Position numbers and translations under genes: made by a program. Below, piece by piece: positions 26,711 to 37,474 of a stretch of 64,000 bases of DNA. Location of the stretch: assembly GCF_003955735.1 (NCBI RefSeq), contig NZ_CP034464.1:2976001-3040000 (forward strand). The letters are read 5' to 3'. The stretch's first letter is position 1; each line of letters starts with the position of its first letter. The notes under the pieces are model-generated. The model saw only the letters and a list, made by a program, of their open reading frames with translations. It did not search any database and was not told the DNA's origin. Origin of the DNA: Undibacterium parvum (GTDB lineage Bacteria; Pseudomonadota; Gammaproteobacteria; Burkholderiales; Burkholderiaceae_D).

Positions 26711-27127
26711 ATGAAATCAAAAAAAATTTATGCCCTCATGCTAGGGATCTTATTTAGTGTTGGCTTTAGCCATGCGGCCTCGGCGGCGAGCCCGAAATCG
26801 GTAGATGTTTTACAGGTGACCAGCTTGCAAAATGGCGGCGCCTTACTGCTTGATGTGCGCGAGGTCGATGAATATGCCGAGGTGCATGTGCCAAATAGTA
26901 CCTTGATACCCTTGGGGCAATTGCCGCAGCGCTTACAGGAACTGGGACCGGATAAGAGCCGTCCTGTGGTGTTGATCTGTCGCTCCGGGCGGCGCTCGGC
27001 AGCGGCGCAGGCCTTACTGGAAGTGGCTGGTTTTACTTCCTTGACGAATGTTGAAGGCGGTATGATTTCCTGGCAAAAATCGGGATTGCCGGTCATCACG
27101 GGCGCTGCCAAATCGACTAAAGAATAG
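26711..27127 (+). CDS. Periplasmic single-domain rhodanese-like protein
   Basis: A 138-residue protein with a signal peptide (KKIYALMLGILFSVGFSHAASA, about residues 4-25) and one rhodanese domain. The domain shows LLLDVREVDEYAEVHVPNS, the active-site loop VLICRSGRRSAAA with the catalytic Cys near residue 93, and GFTSLTNVEGGMISWQ near the end. Such proteins transfer sulfane sulfur or act as redox or binding modules; the substrate is unknown. It stands alone, with a terminator shared with the convergent M16 peptidase gene. Confidence 0.9.
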   Translation: MKSKKIYALMLGILFSVGFSHAASAASPKSVDVLQVTSLQNGGALLLDVREVDEYAEVHVPNSTLIPLGQLPQRLQELGPDKSRPVVLICRSGRRSAAAQALLEVAGFTSLTNVEGGMISWQKSGLPVITGAAKSTKE

Positions 27128-27190
27128 TGCCTGGTTTGCTTACCTTGATCTGATTTGGATCGCACTCAAAGCAAAATTGTAGAAATTAAA

Positions 27191-27224
27191 AAAAGCTGGA
27201 TACGGCGACGTATCCAGCTTTTTT
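27191..27224. terminator. Terminator between the rhodanese and M16 peptidase genes
   Basis: A 14-bp perfect stem (AAAAGCTGGATACG with its complement at 27209-27222) closes a GCGA tetraloop and is flanked by A-run and T-run, so it can work in both directions. Confidence 0.9.
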
Positions 27225-27247
27225 ATTCATGACACTGCAGCTGCTAA

Positions 27248-27281
27248 AGCTAAACTTCGCTAAATTTCGCCAAGTTTAGCT
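27248..27281. repeat. Short inverted repeat downstream of the M16 peptidase gene
   Basis: AGCTAAACTT and AAGTTTAGCT (10 bp, perfect) lie 14 bases apart. The spacer contains a third related copy, GCTAAATTTCGC. Role unknown; a weak terminator for the minus-strand gene is possible. Confidence 0.35.
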
Positions 27282-27294
27282 AAACCAGCGCATG

Positions 27295-30114
<2,820 letters not shown>

Positions 30115-30630
30115 GGAGTTTTTCCTAAAATGGGAACGAACATGGAAAATATGCTAAAACGCCAACTTTGGCAATCTGCTTTTTACTTTAAATTATGAAT
30201 TACTGTCACTGGAAAACCTAATTTGAGCAAAAACGAAAAGGGATCTTCTAAAACCCCAAGAGTCTCGATGCTAGCAGCTCACAAGACAAAGCTTTGCCGC
30301 AGAGGCGCAGAGTACGCAAAGGGAAAAACCAAGGTTTTCTCTGCGTACTCTGCGCCTCTGCGGCGAGAAAAGTTTTTGTTTTTAGGTTTTTAGAAGTTCT
30401 CAAAACGCTATGCGCATATTCCATGCGCTCCACAGCCCGAAAAGCCGCGCTAAGGCGCATGGAATATGCGTATTGGTTTTTTAACGTCTAAAAATCGACG
30501 AACCGTGATGATTGCGACTCACAAGAAAAGGCTTTGCCGCAGAGGCGCAGAGGACGCAGAGGGAAAAACCAAGATTTTCTCTGCGTCCTCTGCGCCTCTG
30601 CGGCGAGAAAAGTTTTTGCTTTTTAGGTTT
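30115..30630. other. 516-bp gap filled by a composite repeat
   Basis: Positions 30115-30235 are presumably the promoter of the M16 peptidase gene. The rest is occupied by the composite repeat described at 30236-30646. No gene is supported. Confidence 0.6.
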
Positions 30631-30646
30631 TTAGAAGTTCCCTTTT
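30236..30646. repeat. Composite element: terminal repeats, two long hairpin modules and a REP-like pair
   Basis: The outer ends match as inverted repeats of about 20 bp (AAAAGGGATCTTCTAAAA at 30236-30253, and the complement of AAAAGGGAACTTCTAAAA at 30629-30646). Inside are two direct copies of a ~122-bp module (30278-30399 and 30518-30640). Each contains a long hairpin: 22-bp arms at 30297-30318/30342-30363, and 25-bp perfect arms at 30537-30561/30579-30603. Both modules end in GTTTTTAGAAGTTC. A REP-like pair lies between them. The arms differ by a paired G-to-T and C-to-A change that keeps base pairing. The right end overlaps the end of the cyclo-ligase gene. Confidence 0.75.
30408..30473. 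repeat. REP/BIME-like paired palindrome, copy 3
   Basis: TGCGCATATTCCATGCGC faces GCGCATGGAATATGCG, a close match to the family consensus. It sits between the two hairpin modules. Confidence 0.8.
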
Positions 30647-31203
30647 AGTTTTCCGTTTTCGGTCAGAATCTCGTCCATCGCGATGTCATGTGCTTCTGCC
30701 GCAAAATCGGCTTGCGCTTGCGCGTAGGCGATGCCTAGCGCCAGGGGGCGCGGTTGCTTTGCCAGAGTGCGGTCATAGTAGCCACCGCCATAGCCCATAC
30801 GAAATTTATCGCGATTGTAGCCAACGCAGGGGATCAGCAGCACTTGCGGAATGAGGCTGCGCTCGCGCTGCTGTGGCACCGGGATACCGTATTCATCCGT
30901 ATCCATGGCGTCGCCACTTTGCCATTCTAGGAATAGCAATGGCTGCTGTTTTTCCTGTACTAAAGGCAGGGCCAACTGTATCCCCATTTTTTGTAGCTCT
31001 GGATAGATCTCGCGCAAGTCGGGCTCGGCCTGTATCGGCCAAAATAGGCCCAGACTAGTTGGACGATGTAGGCTGCACCAGGCGAGTAAATTTTGCGCGA
31101 TGGCACTATCCCATTGCTGCCGCATAGTGGGAGCTGTGTTGCGACGTAATGCCAACAGATTTTTGCGTAGAGCAGGGCGACTGAGTAAGGGTGGCTGTGT
31201 CAT
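30631..31203 (-). CDS. 5-formyltetrahydrofolate cyclo-ligase
   Basis: A 190-residue cytosolic enzyme of the YgfA/MTHFS family, which uses ATP to convert 5-formyl-THF to 5,10-methenyl-THF. The N-terminal basic helix region (RPALRKNLLALRRNTAP) and the nucleotide-binding motif FRMGYGGGYYDRTLA (about residues 136-150) are diagnostic. Length is normal. The last four codons (KGNF) and the stop lie within the right end of a composite repeat, so the natural C-terminus may have been altered by insertion. It is divergent from the lytic transglycosylase gene (35-bp gap). Confidence 0.9.
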   Translation of the reverse strand: MTQPPLLSRPALRKNLLALRRNTAPTMRQQWDSAIAQNLLAWCSLHRPTSLGLFWPIQAEPDLREIYPELQKMGIQLALPLVQEKQQPLLFLEWQSGDAMDTDEYGIPVPQQRERSLIPQVLLIPCVGYNRDKFRMGYGGGYYDRTLAKQPRPLALGIAYAQAQADFAAEAHDIAMDEILTENGKLKGNF

Positions 31204-31238
31204 ACTGTTAATAAGATAAAGAAAGAAAGCCGTAGATC

Positions 31239-33230
31239 ATGTTTTTACCGAAAAAAATTGCACGTCTGACTCTGCGTGCTTCATTGTGCCTCAGTTTTCA
31301 GCTAAGTTTGTCCATGTTAGCAGCATTGCTACCGCAGTCAGAAGCGCTGGCGGCGAAAGTCGCGAAAACTTTTGTCACTGACGATGATAGATTCATGGCC
31401 TTGCGCGATGCCGCTATGCATGACGACGCCAGCTCTGCGCAAGAATACGCGGGTGCATTACGACAGTATGAGATTCCTTCGTATGTCGATTATTACGTGC
31501 TCAGAACACGGATACGTTCGGCTTCGAATACCGAAGTCAAAGATTTTCTCAGTCGCTACGAAGGCAGCGCAATTGCCGATCGTCTGCGTAATGACTGGTT
31601 GCTGGTGCTGGCGCATCGTGGCGAGTGGGATACTTTCGATCAGCAATATCCACAATTTGTGGTGGCCGATGACACCCAGTTGAAGTGTTATGCCTTGTTG
31701 TCAAAAGCCATCAAACAGCAAAAAGTAGCGGCCGAGGCGCGTGCCTTGCTGGTGGCGCCGCGCGACTATGGCGTTGGCTGTTATTCATTGTTGACGTATT
31801 TGTCCGAGCAGGGCCAGTTTTCTGAGTCTGACCTTTGGACGCAGATGCGCATGGCGGCCGAAAATTCAGCCATGCCGCTGGCGCTGCGCATCGCCAAGTT
31901 ACTCGATGTGGCAGAGAAAAGCGTCACGCAAGCGATCGATAAACCCGCAACTTTACTCAAAAAAGCGCCAGCCTCGGGTAAAGCGGCGCATGAGCTGTAT
32001 CTGATTGCTTTGGGGCGCTTAGCCAAGACCGATCCTGATGAGGCGGCGGACACCTTGTCGCAATACAGCGCTAAATTCTCCGAGACCGAGCGCGCTCAAG
32101 GCTGGGCGCATATCGCTTTACAGGCTGCACTTAAGCTGAAACCGGAAGCACTGGCATATTGGCATAGAGCCGACGCGGCGACTTTGTCGCAAGAGGCCTC
32201 TCAATGGCGGGTTCGCTCGGCTTTGCGGGAAGGCGATTGGGCCATGGTGAAATTCGGAATTGCTGGCATGTCCGCGGCCTTAAAAAATGATCCCGCCTGG
32301 ATTTACTGGCAAGGTCGCGCCCTAATGGCAGAGGGCAAGAAAGAAGAAGCACAAGCCTTGTTTGCCAGCATCGCTGATCAATTTCATTTTTACGGACAGC
32401 TGGCGCTGGAAGAACGTGGCCAGAAAATTGGTGTGCCTTTGACCGCAAAGCCGGCGACTATGGACGAGATGGCGGCAGTCGCGAAAAACGAAAATTTGCA
32501 AAGGGCCTTGAAGTTCTATGCCATGAACCTACGTTTTGAAGGTACCCGCGAATGGAACTGGGAACTGCGCAAAATGAACGAACGTCAGCATCTGGTTGCA
32601 GCAGAATTAGCGCGCCAGAATAATCTGCTTGATCGAATGGTCAGCACCTCGGATAAGACCAAGGGTGAAAATGATTTCGGCCAGCGTTTTCCTACCCCCT
32701 TTAACGACAGTATGTACAAAACCACCCAGGCTTTGGGCGTGGATATGGCATGGGTGTATGGCTTGATACGCCAGGAGTCGCGTTTCATCATGAATGCCAA
32801 ATCGCATGTCGGTGCCTCGGGCTTGATGCAATTGATGCCAGCGACAGCACGCTATGTCGCCAAAAAAATTGGGATGGAAGGTTTTACGCCGAATCAAGTT
32901 AACGACATAGAAACCAATATCGTCTTAGGTACCAGTTATCTGAATATGGTCTTGACCGATCTGGGCGGTTCGCAAGCTTTGGCCTCGGCGGCTTATAACG
33001 CAGGACCGGGGCGGCCACGAGCCTGGCGCTCGACTTTGACACGGCCAGTCGAAGGCGCGATTTTTGCGGAAAGCATACCGTTTTCGGAAACCCGCGGCTA
33101 CGTTAAAAACGTACTCTCGAACGCGACTTACTATGCCGCTATTTTTGAAAAAAAACCGCAGTCACTGAAAGCACGCCTCGGTGTGGTGGTGCCCAAGGGC
33201 ATGTCGGCGGCGGACGCCGATCTGCCTTGA
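31239..33230 (+). CDS. slt: Soluble lytic murein transglycosylase
   Basis: This 663-residue periplasmic enzyme cleaves peptidoglycan glycan strands, releasing 1,6-anhydromuropeptides. A signal-like segment (residues about 8-38) precedes a long alpha-helical superhelix (about 45-460), as in Slt70. The C-terminal SLT domain shows GLIRQESRFIMNAKSHVGAS with the catalytic Glu at residue 513, GLMQLMPATA, and the AAYNAGPGR motif near residue 587. Length is close to E. coli Slt (645). Its products feed the AmpD and AnmK recycling steps encoded elsewhere in the window. Confidence 0.94.
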   Translation: MFLPKKIARLTLRASLCLSFQLSLSMLAALLPQSEALAAKVAKTFVTDDDRFMALRDAAMHDDASSAQEYAGALRQYEIPSYVDYYVLRTRIRSASNTEVKDFLSRYEGSAIADRLRNDWLLVLAHRGEWDTFDQQYPQFVVADDTQLKCYALLSKAIKQQKVAAEARALLVAPRDYGVGCYSLLTYLSEQGQFSESDLWTQMRMAAENSAMPLALRIAKLLDVAEKSVTQAIDKPATLLKKAPASGKAAHELYLIALGRLAKTDPDEAADTLSQYSAKFSETERAQGWAHIALQAALKLKPEALAYWHRADAATLSQEASQWRVRSALREGDWAMVKFGIAGMSAALKNDPAWIYWQGRALMAEGKKEEAQALFASIADQFHFYGQLALEERGQKIGVPLTAKPATMDEMAAVAKNENLQRALKFYAMNLRFEGTREWNWELRKMNERQHLVAAELARQNNLLDRMVSTSDKTKGENDFGQRFPTPFNDSMYKTTQALGVDMAWVYGLIRQESRFIMNAKSHVGASGLMQLMPATARYVAKKIGMEGFTPNQVNDIETNIVLGTSYLNMVLTDLGGSQALASAAYNAGPGRPRAWRSTLTRPVEGAIFAESIPFSETRGYVKNVLSNATYYAAIFEKKPQSLKARLGVVVPKGMSAADADLP

Positions 33231-33289
33231 GTGCGTAAGCCCGAAAAAATAAGTTTTAAATAGAGCAAAACTTTGAGCTTGAGGTAATC

Positions 33290-34006
33290 ATGCAAGATAC
33301 AGAATTAGAGACCACGCTGGAAGCCGTACTGAGCGGCTCAAAAAAACCGGCTATGCAACTGGTCATAGGGAATAAAAATTATTCATCCTGGTCTATGCGC
33401 CCCTGGGTAGTGATGAAGGCGTTTACCATCCCGTTTGAAGAGATACACATCGTGCTGGATCAGCCGACTACCTCGGCGCACATCGCCGAGTATTCGCTGG
33501 CAGGACGGGTACCGGTATTGTTGGCCGATCCCGTGGTGGTCTGGGATTCTCTGGCGATCTGTGAGTTTTTGGCAGAGCAATTTCCACTGCAAAATCTGTG
33601 GCCGGAAGATGTGGCGGCGCGTGCCATCGCGCGCAGTATTTGCGCCGAAATGCATGCAGGTTTTAGCGATTTACGTGCTTCCATGCCTATGAATATTAAG
33701 GCCGATTTTTCTGGTAAGGGCCGCAACGCCGGTTCTCAGGCAGATATCGGGCGCATCAGCGAAATCTGGGAAGACTGCCTGTCGCGCTACGGTGCCCATC
33801 ATTACTTGTTTGGCGATTTTAGTATCGCCGACGCCTATTTTGCACCCGTGGTGATGCGCTTTAAAACCTATAACGTCTCGCTGGCCCCCGCCTTGCAAGC
33901 GTATATAGAAAGAGTGCAGGCGCACCCGGCCGTGGCTGAATGGATACGAGATGCACTTAATGAAGCTGATCATCAGCCTAAGTATGATTTCCCTTCAAAT
34001 AAGTAA
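33290..34006 (+). CDS. Glutathione S-transferase family protein
   Basis: A 238-residue GST-fold protein. The thioredoxin-like N-domain begins at about residue 23 with LVIGNKNYSSWSMRPWVVMK, where a Ser near the helix start is the likely glutathione-activating residue, and includes the cis-Pro region RVPVLL and the glutathione site VWDSLAICEFLAE. The all-helical C-domain covers about residues 110-225, including YLFGDFSIADAYFAPVVMRF. About 20 extra residues lie before the usual start; a start at the Met at residue 21 is possible. The stop codon is the first unit of a TAAA repeat that runs up to the cca start. Confidence 0.88.
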   Translation: MQDTELETTLEAVLSGSKKPAMQLVIGNKNYSSWSMRPWVVMKAFTIPFEEIHIVLDQPTTSAHIAEYSLAGRVPVLLADPVVVWDSLAICEFLAEQFPLQNLWPEDVAARAIARSICAEMHAGFSDLRASMPMNIKADFSGKGRNAGSQADIGRISEIWEDCLSRYGAHHYLFGDFSIADAYFAPVVMRFKTYNVSLAPALQAYIERVQAHPAVAEWIRDALNEADHQPKYDFPSNK

Positions 34007-34027
34007 ATAAATAAATAAATAAATAAA
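34004..34027 (+). repeat. (TAAA)6 tetranucleotide tract immediately upstream of cca
   Basis: Six exact TAAA units run from the GST stop codon to three bases before the cca ATG at 34031. The tract fills the place where a ribosome-binding site should be. Slippage would change the spacing between upstream signals and the start codon. Confidence 0.85.
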
Positions 34028-34030
34028 AGA

Positions 34031-35275
34031 ATGAAAACCTATATCGTCGGCGGTGCGGTACGGGATCGCTTGCTCGGTCTGCCGGTGCAAGACCGTGATC
34101 ACGTGGTGATAGGTGCGACGCCAGAACAAATGCTGGCTTTGGGCTATACGCCGGTGGGTAAGGATTTTCCGGTGTTTCTGCATCCGAAAACCCACGAAGA
34201 ATACGCCTTGGCACGCACCGAACGCAAGACCGCCGCTGGCTATAAAGGTTTTGTATTCCACACCGACGCCAGCGTGACGCTGGAACAAGATCTGATACGC
34301 CGTGACCTGACGGTGAACGCCATTGCGCAGGATGAAGCTGGGCACTTGACTGATCCATTTCACGGTCAGCAAGATCTGCAAGATCGAATTTTCCGTCATG
34401 TTTCTAGCGCCTTTGCCGAAGACCCGGTACGCATTTTAAGACTGGCGCGCTTTGCCGCACGCTTTTCAGTCGCGCCAAATAATTTTAGCGTCGCGCCCGA
34501 GACTATGGCTTTGATGCAAGAGATGGTGGCGGCCGGTGAGGTCGATGCTCTGGTGCCCGAGCGCGTCTGGCAAGAGCTGGCGCGTGGCCTGATGGAGGCG
34601 CGTCCGTCACGTATGTTTGAAGTCTTGCGTGAGTGCGGCGCTCTCAAGCGTCTGTTGCCTGAGCTTGATGCGCTGTGGGGTGTGCCGCAACCGCCCAAAT
34701 ATCATCCTGAGATCGACACCGGCGTGCACGTCATGCTGGTGGTCGATTACGCGGCGCAACAAGGCCATACTTTAGCGATCCGTTTTGCCGCCTTGATGCA
34801 CGATCTGGGCAAGGGTAGCAGTGATCCGGAAAAATGGCCTAGTCATCACGGCCATGAGCAGCGCGGTGTGGCCCTGGTCGAGGCTGTTTGCCAGCGCCTC
34901 AAAGTGCCGGGTGAGTGCCGCGATCTAGCCATCATGACGGCGCGCGATCACGGCAATGTCGGCCGCGCTCTGGAAATGCGCCCGGCCACCTTGCAGGAAC
35001 TATTTGAACGCAACGATGCTTTTCGCAAGCCGCAGCGTTTTTTTGATATGCTTAAGGCTGCCGAGTGCGATTGTTTTGGGCGTGCCGGTCTGGTCGATAT
35101 ACGTTTTCCGCAACCGGCGTATCTGATTGCGGCCTTGGCGGCGGCGCAGGCAGTTAATGCCGGTGCGGTAGCACAAGCACACGCGGGACAACCTCAAAAA
35201 ATCGCCTTAGCGATACGCGAGGCAAGGATCGCTGCAGTGCAAGAATTTTGTCGGAGATCAAAGTTGCTTGAATAA
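34031..35275 (+). CDS. cca: CCA-adding tRNA nucleotidyltransferase (multifunctional, with HD domain)
   Basis: A 414-residue enzyme that adds or repairs the 3' CCA of tRNA. The nucleotidyltransferase head has GGAVRDRLLGLPVQDRDHV with the metal-binding Asp21 and Asp23. The RNA-binding motif RRDLTVNAIAQD and the flexible loop region EDPVRILRLARFAARF follow. The C-terminal HD domain (MHDLGKG, about residue 257, followed by HHGHEQRG) matches the bifunctional phosphohydrolase type of gammaproteobacterial/betaproteobacterial Cca (412 residues in E. coli). The start lacks a good Shine-Dalgarno; only AAAGA of the TAAA tract precedes it. Confidence 0.95.
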   Translation: MKTYIVGGAVRDRLLGLPVQDRDHVVIGATPEQMLALGYTPVGKDFPVFLHPKTHEEYALARTERKTAAGYKGFVFHTDASVTLEQDLIRRDLTVNAIAQDEAGHLTDPFHGQQDLQDRIFRHVSSAFAEDPVRILRLARFAARFSVAPNNFSVAPETMALMQEMVAAGEVDALVPERVWQELARGLMEARPSRMFEVLRECGALKRLLPELDALWGVPQPPKYHPEIDTGVHVMLVVDYAAQQGHTLAIRFAALMHDLGKGSSDPEKWPSHHGHEQRGVALVEAVCQRLKVPGECRDLAIMTARDHGNVGRALEMRPATLQELFERNDAFRKPQRFFDMLKAAECDCFGRAGLVDIRFPQPAYLIAALAAAQAVNAGAVAQAHAGQPQKIALAIREARIAAVQEFCRRSKLLE

Positions 35276-35354
35276 GTTTTGCATAGGGTGGTGATCTCAC
35301 TTACAATGTCTTGTGCAGTGCACAAATTCTCAGTATTTGTAGGAAGACCTCTGT

Positions 35355-36044
35355 ATGCATAGCTCTGATATTTTCCCCGAAGGCAAAGTGCCTGGCGATG
35401 TGCCAGCCTCTTCCCAATACACCGTGTTCGTCAAAGAATTGTCGGAGCGCGATAGGCATCGCATCCTCAAGCATTTTCTCGGTCTCAAAGCCAGCGACAG
35501 ACTATTGCGCTTCGGCACCCATCTGCCCGACGAGATGGTAGAGAAATATGTGGAGGGTCTCGATTTTAGCCGTGATACCTTGTTTGGCGTAGTCAGCCGT
35601 AACTTTCGTCTGGTGGGCGTTGGGCATCTGGCCTTTGCGCCGCGTCAGGAAGGTGATGATGTCTCGGATAAAGACAGGCTCGCAGAATTTGGTGTCTCGG
35701 TCTCGGAGTCGGCGCGCGGTAAAGGGGTAGGCTCTAAACTCTTCGAGCGTGGTGCCATCCACTGCCGCAATGCCGATGTCGATACCCTCTACATGCATTT
35801 TTTGTCTTCCAATCACACCATGGTGCATATTGCCAAAAAAGCCGGTATGGAAATTTTCCGCGAATATGGCGAATCCGATGCCTACCTCAAGGTCTTGCCA
35901 GCCGATGCCGTCAGCGTCTTGAAAGAGGCCGTGCAAGAGCAGGTCGCCGCTATCGACTACGGCATCAAAGCCAATGCCAGAGCCGCCGCAAAATGGCTGG
36001 GCAATTTGTCGGGCAGTAAAAGCGATAGCAAGAACCCGAAATAA
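35355..36044 (+). CDS. GNAT-family N-acetyltransferase
   Basis: This 229-residue protein has one GNAT domain from about residue 25 to 180. The acetyl-CoA-binding loop is recognisable as VSVSESARGKGVGSKLFERG (R-G-x-G-x-G type, about 115-134), preceded by the strand FRLVGVGHLAFAP. The C-terminal ~45 residues are a helical, Ala/Lys-rich extension. The acceptor cannot be predicted. It stands alone, 80 bp after cca. The start has weak GGAAGA upstream. Confidence 0.85.
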   Translation: MHSSDIFPEGKVPGDVPASSQYTVFVKELSERDRHRILKHFLGLKASDRLLRFGTHLPDEMVEKYVEGLDFSRDTLFGVVSRNFRLVGVGHLAFAPRQEGDDVSDKDRLAEFGVSVSESARGKGVGSKLFERGAIHCRNADVDTLYMHFLSSNHTMVHIAKKAGMEIFREYGESDAYLKVLPADAVSVLKEAVQEQVAAIDYGIKANARAAAKWLGNLSGSKSDSKNPK

Positions 36045-36232
36045 ACGGCAAAAATAAGCGCGTGCCAAGCTAAATTGGCGGCCAAGTCCCGGCGTCAGCC
36101 GCGCGGATCCCTACACATGAACTGCTCTGACAATGCTGAGCCGCAGAATACGAAATTTTGCTATGCTAGCGGCTTCTCATTGGTCGGCAGTCTTGCCTTG
36201 GACCGGAGGCACTTATTTCACGGAGTTGTACT

Positions 36233-36769
36233 ATGGCATCATTGCAAGATCAGTTTTTAAAAGCGGGACTCATCGATAAAAACAAAGCCAAACTGGCCCA
36301 CCAAGACAAGACCAAGCAAAAGAAAGTTGAGCGCCGGACTGGCACCGAGAGCGTCGATGAATCGCGTCTGGCCGCGCTTGAAGTGCAGCGCAAAAATGCC
36401 GAACGCGCGCGCGAACTGAATGCGCAACGCGATGCGGCCGCTAGCCAAAAAGCGGTTTTTGCGCAAATTGTGCAGTTGGTGCAAAAGAATCGCCAAAGCA
36501 AGGGCGCAGGCGACATCGCTTATTACTATACGCACGGTACCAAGATCGATAAGATTTATGTGTCAGCAGAGGTGCAGACGCATTTGATTGCTGGCCGACT
36601 GGTGATCGTGTGCCTGGAGGGTAAAACAGAATTGCTGCCCCGGATTATCGCGGATAAAATTGCCGAGCGCGATGCTTCACTGGTGGTGCGGGTGAAGAAG
36701 ACCACCACCGAAATCGATGCGGATGATCCGTATGCCGCCTTCCAGATCCCGGATGACTTTACCTGGTAG
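36233..36769 (+). CDS. DUF2058 family protein (YaiL-like)
   Basis: A 178-residue cytosolic protein. The N-terminus MASLQDQFLKAGLIDKNKAKLAHQDKTKQKK is the standard opening of the DUF2058/YaiL family. A charged coiled-coil region (about 25-80) follows, and then a compact C-terminal domain with YYYTHGTKIDKIYVSAEVQTHLIAGRLVIV. Family members have been linked to nucleoprotein or polysaccharide-related roles without a firm function. CGGAG lies upstream of the ATG (about 36221). It is monocistronic with a terminator behind it. Confidence 0.88.
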   Translation: MASLQDQFLKAGLIDKNKAKLAHQDKTKQKKVERRTGTESVDESRLAALEVQRKNAERARELNAQRDAAASQKAVFAQIVQLVQKNRQSKGAGDIAYYYTHGTKIDKIYVSAEVQTHLIAGRLVIVCLEGKTELLPRIIADKIAERDASLVVRVKKTTTEIDADDPYAAFQIPDDFTW

Positions 36770-36815
36770 CTCGCGAGCCAAAGTCAAGTGCAATACCACT
36801 GACCATATCACCAAC

Positions 36816-36851
36816 AAGACACCCAATGAAAAATAATGAGATGGGTGTCTT
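36816..36851. terminator. Bidirectional terminator between DUF2058 and PEP-CTERM genes
   Basis: AAGACACCCA pairs with TGGGTGTCTT (36842-36851) over a 16-nt A-rich loop, followed by ATTG. It lies between convergent genes. Confidence 0.7.
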
Positions 36852-36892
36852 ATTGAGTTTTGATTTACTAAACTAATCCGATCTAAGCTTGA

Positions 36893-37474
36893 TTAAGCTT
36901 TACGACGACGTAATGCCAAGCCGAGGAGACCGAGGCCGAGCAAGGCGAATGAGCCTGGTTCCGGCACATTAAGGGTGATATTGTCGATAGCGCCATAGTC
37001 TCCACTAATGTATTTGAACTGCACGCTCGATAGTCCATCAAATCCAGTCAGATTCTGGCCTGTGAAGGCATTCACGTTCAGCACATGATAGATGATGCTA
37101 CCACCGGAAGCGTAGTTGCCGATAATATCGAAAGTGGCTTTGGTGGCGCCGCTTTTGCTGCCAACATCCAGTGAACCGAGTGAAAAGCTAAAGCCGCCTA
37201 TATTGGTTAAGAACACTTGATTGTTCGTTTGGGAATTCCAGGTGTAGTAGTCGGAACCCGATGTGTTCTGCGACACTTGACCAATGATTGCTGCGTCGGA
37301 AGCTCCGGCACCGTTGTTTAGTTGGTAACCGTTTTCCTGATAGTTGTTGCCAATGGCGAATTGACTCTGTGCAGGCGCAACGCCTTCGAAATCAATCAAG
37401 ATCGGTGTCGCTTGGGCGCCAACAGCGGCCGAAGCAATTAAGGCTGTTGCGAATAGTTTTGCAAATTTGGTCAT
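36893..37474 (-). CDS. PEP-CTERM sorting-domain exported protein
   Basis: A 193-residue secreted protein with a signal peptide (KLFATALIASAAVGAQA, cleavage near residue 22) and a C-terminal PEP-CTERM signal: the tripeptide in VPEPGSFALLGLGLLGLALR, a hydrophobic helix, and the basic tail RRRKA. The middle is a Gly/Asn/Ser-rich beta-type domain opening with ILIDFEGVAP. Such proteins are processed by exosortase and are usually linked to the surface or to exopolysaccharide. No exosortase gene is in the window. The ligand or structural role is unknown. Confidence 0.88.
   Translation of the reverse strand: MTKFAKLFATALIASAAVGAQATPILIDFEGVAPAQSQFAIGNNYQENGYQLNNGAGASDAAIIGQVSQNTSGSDYYTWNSQTNNQVFLTNIGGFSFSLGSLDVGSKSGATKATFDIIGNYASGGSIIYHVLNVNAFTGQNLTGFDGLSSVQFKYISGDYGAIDNITLNVPEPGSFALLGLGLLGLALRRRKA

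Noticed and set aside
27248..27281. A second strong terminator for the M16 peptidase gene
   Set aside because: The 10-bp arms have a 14-nt spacer and no U-run on the minus strand, so it was listed only as a short inverted repeat.
30278..30640. Possible CRISPR array from repeated ~25-bp blocks
   Set aside because: Only two direct modules exist, each an internal palindrome. There are no regularly spaced identical repeats with unique spacers, and no cas genes are nearby.
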